Source: Topomyia yanbarensis
Taxonomy: Eukaryota; Arthropoda; Insecta; Diptera; Culicidae
Assembly (NCBI RefSeq): GCF_030247195.1
Contig: NC_080672.1
Location: 69,729,771-69,793,770, forward strand
DNA: 64,000 bases
Direction: 5' to 3'
Positions 59,420 through 64,000 of this stretch are shown here, one piece after another; positions within the stretch are counted from its first letter, which is position 1, and every line of letters starts with the position of its first letter. The translations under genes and the position numbers were made by a program. The notes under the pieces are model-generated. The model had not been told where the DNA came from. It did not search any database and saw only the letters and a list, made by a program, of their open reading frames with translations.

Positions 59420-59561
59420 TGCAACCAGTCGCAACATTTTAGTCGCACGGCTGCATTTCCTATTGATGACTCTCTGCGGTTTTATCGCTTTGTGTGTACA
59501 CTTCCTTGGATATTAATTAGCAATCATTGAGAGCGGCTAAAATGCTGCTACTAGTTGCAAC
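59420..59561. mobile_element. 142-bp MITE candidate (GCAACATTTTAGTCGC ends)
   Basis: GCAACCAGTCGCAACATTTT, then AGTCGC, is mirrored by GCGGCTAAAATGCTGCTACT, then AGTTGCAAC. The complement aligns with a 3-bp insertion. A related copy lies at 37010-37102. Target site unclear. Confidence 0.5.
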
Positions 59562-61830
59562 ATTAAGTTCCTCGTGTAAACATAGACTAAGAAAAATTAA
59601 AAACAAAAACATATAGGCGTCTGTCTGATTGATTGGGAATCAGTGATTTAACTGCAATCGATATGCGGTTGAAAGAAATAAAATCACAACAATGCCTACG
59701 GTCTACTTTTTCTACCAGCAATATATTTTATCAATTTTCACCCTTGTTATTTGCTTGCAAAATTTTAAAAATACAAACCAGTCTTTCCGAGCTCGTCTGT
59801 GACAGCACAGGACACTGAAATACATCCCAAATACGAAATATAGATCTTTGGGAAACTTGTCATTTTAATATGAAACTTTATTCTGACCAAAACGCTCTCG
59901 TCATTCGTGTCGGTATTCTTCAAACATTTTGAGCACCTAATAAAGCACTATATCGACATTACCATGGATCGACCGGTGTGAAGAGTAATTTCCCCATGAA
60001 ACGTACAAGAGACGATTTCAGATTTCACCAAGCAGAGCTAATTCTGTGACATGAACTGAAGCAGGACCATTGAGCTCGAATGAAACTGTAATATTTTCAT
60101 TGGATTACCGAAGCCAGTGGACTGATCGAGATATGATCCGTCTTTACGTATAGGTACACTTGGCTAGGGCCAGGGGATTTTTGGGGCCCGTATTTAGAAT
60201 AGTTATGTAATCATACTAGCTGTCTAGTCTGGCGGTGAAAATAAGCTATAAACAGATGGGTTGGTATATTCTCAAGATTGCTCAGATTATCATATACTAG
60301 TCCTAGAAAACGCTTTTGTTGTCTGGAAATGAATTGATTTTGCCACTAGAGCAAACGTGGATCAATCAATGCCGGGACAAGTTAAATTTATGGTACCATA
60401 ACAGCAAACAGTCCAACCAGATCGATACTCCAAATACTAACTTTTCAACATATTAGTCTTGATGCAGCAAAATCAGATCGATTGGTTTATAACAAAGCCG
60501 ACAGTTTAAAGCACCTTCATTATTTTGTCGAGTAAGCCACACCCATGTTCGATTCGTTGCTAATAAGGCATCACCAATTCAATTGTTCTTAGTACCTAGG
60601 ACACTTGAGTATTTTCTATATATTGGTTTATTTAAAACAACTGGTTTGTAGAAGTTTTCGCAGCCCGTTTTTGGCGAGACTTGAACTGAAATCAAATTTA
60701 TTTAATTCAATGGTACATTTCAGTTAAGTCATACTAACATACAATTAGTTTCTTCTCGAGTGTCTTCAAGTAGACAATTGCACTCTTGGAGATGATTTCC
60801 AGATGATAAGTAACTAAATAACAATAAGAGATGCATTTAATCATGATGCTACTCGAGCATAAACTTGGTGTCGTAAATTTACTTCAAACCTATTCTCTAC
60901 ATAGCAAACCTCTGCTACATAATAAGGTAGCTCGTACCACAATCGACCTTTGCTCAATTTGAGATTAGTGGTATTTGATTTACCGATATTTTCTAATAAT
61001 TATACTAAAGATAACCTATCGCACAATGTGGTCCAGATGATTCCTCTCTGTTTCGTTTGTTTACAATTAGCTTTGTCTATTTATTATCAGGTCTTGCTCC
61101 GGCATCCCTACACCTCGCCGCATCGAATAGATGTAGCAGTGATTGCAGCGAACGAGGGGCTTGTTGGAAAGGTTATTAACAGGTTGTTTCTGGATATAAC
61201 GGATAGCTACTATGTAATCTTCTTATTCGGCCTTTGCTTCTTTGCTGCTTGTTGATTTGAAGGCACTAGACGCAGTCAATGATGAAGAATCATTCGTTAC
61301 TGCCCAGCCAGGAGCCATGGGTTTAACATAATATGTTGGTGAATGTGGGCTGAAAATTATAGACGAAGCTTCCTTAGTACGTAATCATTGTGGTCTTACA
61401 ACATACAGCAACATCGTCCCATATTTGCATTGAATGATCAGGTAGAACCGACTTGGTTTAATAGAAGGCATTTTCATCAAATGAAGGTCATTGGAAATAT
61501 CTCGAGTCTCATGCGCAGCTTCAAGAGCTGTTCTTTTTCACAGATAGCCGGTCTTATGGTTATTTCGATAAATCAACAATCACTTATTTCAATCCACTTT
61601 ACAAACAGTAAGCGGTACTTTGCGTTGCAAGCTAGACAAAGCTACACTACCCATAGGTAAATTTAATTAGTTGCCTGACTGCCAGTAGAGAAGCAAGTAG
61701 GGAGCAAGACTCTTAGGTATATCAATCGTGTCAAGGAAATCAAGTTGTGGCCAACTTTTTAATAACGAATCGGATATGGGTGCAACTTATACGACAAATA
61801 ATATTGTCGAATATACGTTAATTTCTCTAA
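59562..61830. other. No gene recognised
   Basis: Over 2 kb of AT-rich DNA. The 101-codon ORF at 60950-61255 has hydrophobic stretches and the 90-codon ORF at 61388-61660 has none. Neither shows a start context, splice site or domain that would support a gene. Confidence 0.35.
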
Positions 61831-61990
61831 AATGGTCGGTGTTTAGTCAGACCGGACTAAGTCGCAAAACATAAAAAATGAGATACTATTAACACTGGAT
61901 AAAGAATTTCGTCAGCTACATTAGACTTTTTCCAGAATTGAAATATGTAACATTAAACAAGAACTGTGACACAAAGAATGCGCAATAATT
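61831..61990 (+). mobile_element. Partial GGTCGGTG-family MITE
   Basis: GGTCGGTGTTTAGTCAGACC, followed by GGACTAAGTCGCAAAACAT, matches the left end of the complete copy at 16640. Similarity continues through a CACTGGATAAAGAATTTC block and AAACAAGAACTGTG. The right end is missing. Confidence 0.8.
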
Positions 61991-62330
61991 TTGTGCAGCA
62001 ACAGTAGGGTACCAATAAAAAGTATAGAAAAAGGTGGCCATCGAAGTTTATAACCGGACACATCTAAAAAACTTTAGCACTTCGTTAAAAAACTCTATGC
62101 CAAATTTTAGCTCTATTGGATTAAAAGATCGCGGTAAATGGTCAAGGTTCAACAATTTTCACCCATAATGAAACACCAGAACAGGGATGTCGAGATCTAG
62201 TGTAATCTCGATTTTTTTTAACTTTTTGAGTTGAGTATAGACTTGGGTTTGAAAAGACAGCTTTTAATATTTTAGATGGCAAAAGTTTAACCCTTGTGAA
62301 GGCAAGCTAAAATCCTAACATTAAAGGGCA

Positions 62331-62352
62331 AGCCGGGCCTCTCGGGCCCGTC
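62331..62352. repeat. Subterminal GC-rich block, left side
   Basis: AGCCGGGCCTCTCGGGCCCG is a partly palindromic GC island in AT-rich DNA, about 40 bp inside the left end. It pairs with the similar block at 63950-63970 in inverted order and with the perfect hairpin at 63763. Confidence 0.7.
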
Positions 62353-62389
62353 TAAATTCAAGCTCTTTTTTGCCGTTCTCATATAAAAA

Positions 62390-63060
62390 GGTTATGCAAT
62401 CGGTCGAAATTTCGACTTTTTGACCGAGACCCGCAGGGCCAAATCTCTTATACCATTCGACTCAGTTCGTCGAGGTCGTAAAATGTCTGTATGTGTGTAT
62501 GTATGTATGGATGTATGTATGTGGCAAACCATTTCACCGATTTTTCTCAGAGGTGCCTGGACCGATTTGTACAAATTTTGTCTCAAAGGAAAGGTACAGC
62601 CTTCCCATCGGTCACTATTGATTTTTTATTGATCCGACTTTCGGTTCTGGAGTTACGTGTTGAAGAGTACAATCACACAGCAAATTTCCACAGAAACTGA
62701 AACCACCACGATGTCCAAATGATGCAATATATATTAAAATATGTGCAACATTACTTGGCTTTGCAGATCTAGATCATTAATGACCCACCGAAGACACTTC
62801 GACCACATTGGCCAGCTATGCCGGTTCTTGATGCCCCGGGGGAACTTACCAAGTTCCTAAGATAATGTCATACCTATTTCTCAGCGAATTCTTCACCGAT
62901 TTTTTCAAACTTGGTTTTAAATGAAAGGTACAGCATTCCCATCAGCTGCTGTTGAATTTCTAATTGATCCGACTTCCGGTTCCGGAATTACAGAATGATG
63001 AGTACGAACACGCAGCAAATCCCGATTTCAGCGTATAAGGCGATGGATGTAAAAAAGTCA
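62390..63060 (+). repeat. Secondary repeat inside the piggyBac-like element
   Basis: From about GGTCGAAATTTCGACTTTTT the sequence differs in style: GACCGAGACCCGCAGGGCC, a TTCGACTCAGTTCGTCGA palindrome, then a TGTA/TGTG microsatellite (62483-62522). After it come two similar blocks near 62580-62690 and 62920-63010. Both contain AAAGGTACAGC, TTCCCATC, TTGATCCGACTT and GTTCTGGAGTTAC-like words, so there is an internal duplication of about 330 bp. It resembles repeats common in Aedes genomes; the exact family was not named. Confidence 0.5.
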
Positions 63061-63061
63061 A

Positions 63062-63361
63062 TTTTTTTCCAAAAGGTGAGTACTCGGAAGATCACGTCGA
63101 CTGTCGATTGTTTCTGAGCTCCATTTCGTTTGAACACGATCAATAAATTTAATTTCTTCTGCTGCATAACCGGAGTACATATTCAGATTTTTCTTCCGAG
63201 TCTGCATCAGATTCATCGTCGGAAGCAATATCATTCACATCTTCTTCCTCGCTTTGCAAATCAATTTTGGAATCGTCTGCTGTTGAATTTGCTCGAATTT
63301 CTTCTATTATTTCAGATTCTTTGAAAAGATTGAAAACATGGGCATATCGTCTTATAGCCAT
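63062..63361 (-). pseudogene. piggyBac-like transposase N-terminal relic
   Basis: Reading right to left, a 70-codon frame begins MAIRRYAHVFNLFKESE and has the very acidic block IDLQSEEEDVND, DDESDADSEEKSE, as in the disordered N-terminus of piggyBac-type transposases. A frameshift near 63180 then gives FIDRVQTKWSSETIDSRRDL, resembling the conserved xYISxDGTxW...P...R segment that precedes the catalytic core. The DDD core is absent. In intact elements this protein excises and inserts the element at TTAA. The 3' part is lost at the boundary with the inner repeat. Confidence 0.6.
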
Positions 63362-63762
63362 TTCAATTTTTTGTTGCTTTTAGATCCTGCAATTTGAATA
63401 ATTACGACAACTATAACACAAAGAATAGACAACAAAAATAGACAAAAACGACAGAGTTAGGTTATGTTGTATCCAAATAATTGTCAAGTAGACCACAGTG
63501 GGTGAAATAAAAGTATTTACCCAAAAAAATATGACACACGTCATTATCGTATGCTATTTTTACATTTCTTATAAAAGAAATATATAGAATTCGCTCAAAC
63601 TTTCAAGATTTTTTTCTTATAAGAAAAGGTAAAAAGATAAAATACATTAAAACATGAAAAAATACCTGCTAATATGAAGTGAACTCATCAAAATGTTTTT
63701 TTTTTTCTGATAAATATTAATGTATAAAACCCGTGGTATTCCTAGTAAATATTGAATGCACA

Positions 63763-63781
63763 CCGGGCCTGCCAGGCCCGG
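63763..63781. repeat. Perfect GC hairpin CCGGGCCTGCCAGGCCCGG
   Basis: A 19-bp sequence with 8-bp arms (CCGGGCCT / AGGCCCGG) around GCC. It lies about 200 bp inside the right end of the piggyBac-like element and is nearly identical to the subterminal blocks at 62331 and 63951. Possible transposase-binding site. Confidence 0.75.
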
Positions 63782-63949
63782 TTTGTCTTTTTATGCAGGT
63801 AAAAAATTCAATCATAGCTGCGCATCACTCCATAGATGAAAATTTCACAATTCTTTATTTTTGTTATAGATTTCAAAGCTACTTATCAAAATTTCCATGT
63901 CTAAGCTTATACTGCATATACATTTTTTGTAACTAAAAAATTGTAACGT

Positions 63950-63984
63950 GCCGGGCCTCTGAGACCCGCTTGCCTTTTTGAGGG
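63950..63984. repeat. Right terminus with GC block of piggyBac-like element
   Basis: GCCGGGCCTCTGAGACCCGC directly adjoins the inverted end GCTTGCCTTTTTGAGGG and then TTAA. It is the imperfect inverse of the left end and its GC block. Confidence 0.75.
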
Positions 63985-64000
63985 TTAAAAAATAAAGGAA

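Larger units (their letters stand above)
62291..63984 (-). mobile_element. piggyBac-like element flanked by TTAA
   Basis: TTAA at 62287-62290 and 63985-63988 flank inverted ends CCCTTGTGAAGGCAAGC and, inverted, CCCTCAAAAAGGCAAGC (14 of 17 matching). TTAA target sites and CCC-starting ends are hallmarks of the piggyBac superfamily. GC-rich CCGGGCCT blocks lie just inside both ends. A relic of the transposase N-terminus is on the minus strand. Another repeat appears to have replaced or entered the middle. At 1694 bp with a broken, truncated gene the copy is non-autonomous. Confidence 0.85.

Noticed and set aside
59107..59442. 111-codon ORF with balanced composition, considered as a possible endogenous viral or retroelement fragment
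   Set aside because: No recognisable motif of any viral or retroelement protein family; kept only as a note in the surrounding region.
60950..61255. 101-codon ORF with hydrophobic segments, possible membrane protein
   Set aside because: Hydrophobicity is expected from T-rich sequence; no supporting gene structure.

Overview
The window looks like nuclear DNA from a culicine mosquito, most likely Aedes or a close relative. This is inferred from sequence style: AT-rich, gene-poor DNA packed with short inverted-repeat elements that have TA target sites, a mosquito-type CR1 retrotransposon, an RTE-like reverse-transcriptase relic, a Tc1/mariner (DD37E-like) transposase N-terminus, and one host exon followed by an apparently very long intron. 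No species-diagnostic gene was found, so genus is an inference.

The only well-supported host gene is one plus-strand first coding exon at 42822-43462. It encodes a His/Gln/Ser/Asn-rich N-terminus ending in a basic, Thr-rich segment and stops at a clean splice donor (AG|GTAAGC). Its leader carries three small upstream ORFs. No later exon could be recognised, so 43463 to the window end may all be intron 1. Two weaker host candidates are a 24-codon acidic last exon near 18549-18622 and a possible non-coding first exon near 51805-51880.

Layout. 1-1.3 kb: nothing recognised. 1.3-4.7 kb: a 5'-truncated, frameshifted, internally deleted CR1-type LINE. 5.1-6.1 kb: a decayed ~160-bp tandem array, then a G-tract repeat that recurs inverted at 45 kb. 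8.1-10.4 kb: GC-richer unique-looking DNA. 11-16.9 kb: MITE pieces, a hAT-like end, an RTE relic and a 15-bp minisatellite. 17.5-22 kb: two copies (A, B) of an unnamed non-coding repeat, flanking GC-richer DNA. 23.8-24.2 kb: a 16-bp minisatellite fused to a polyprotein-like tail. 26.9-28.2 kb: GC-rich relic and a palindrome. 32.3-34.9 kb: mariner and RNase-H-bearing LINE relics. 35.3-41 kb: repeats, a composite 1.35-kb inverted-repeat element with a nested MITE, and a foldback. 42.3-43.5 kb: the host exon. 44.5-49 kb: copies C and D of the unnamed repeat, D interrupted by a MITE. 49.7-57.6 kb: four inverted-repeat elements, two of them large (a 1305-bp element with 380-bp arms; a 1350-bp TA-flanked element) plus a 783-bp palindrome. 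62.3-64 kb: a non-autonomous piggyBac-like element flanked by TTAA with a relic of the transposase N-terminus.

Most of the biology here is transposon accumulation, decay and nesting inside or next to a long-intron host gene. No CRISPR, operon, rRNA or confident tRNA gene is present, and no viral insertion was recognised. All alignments were done by eye, so repeat boundaries without a stated target-site duplication are approximate.
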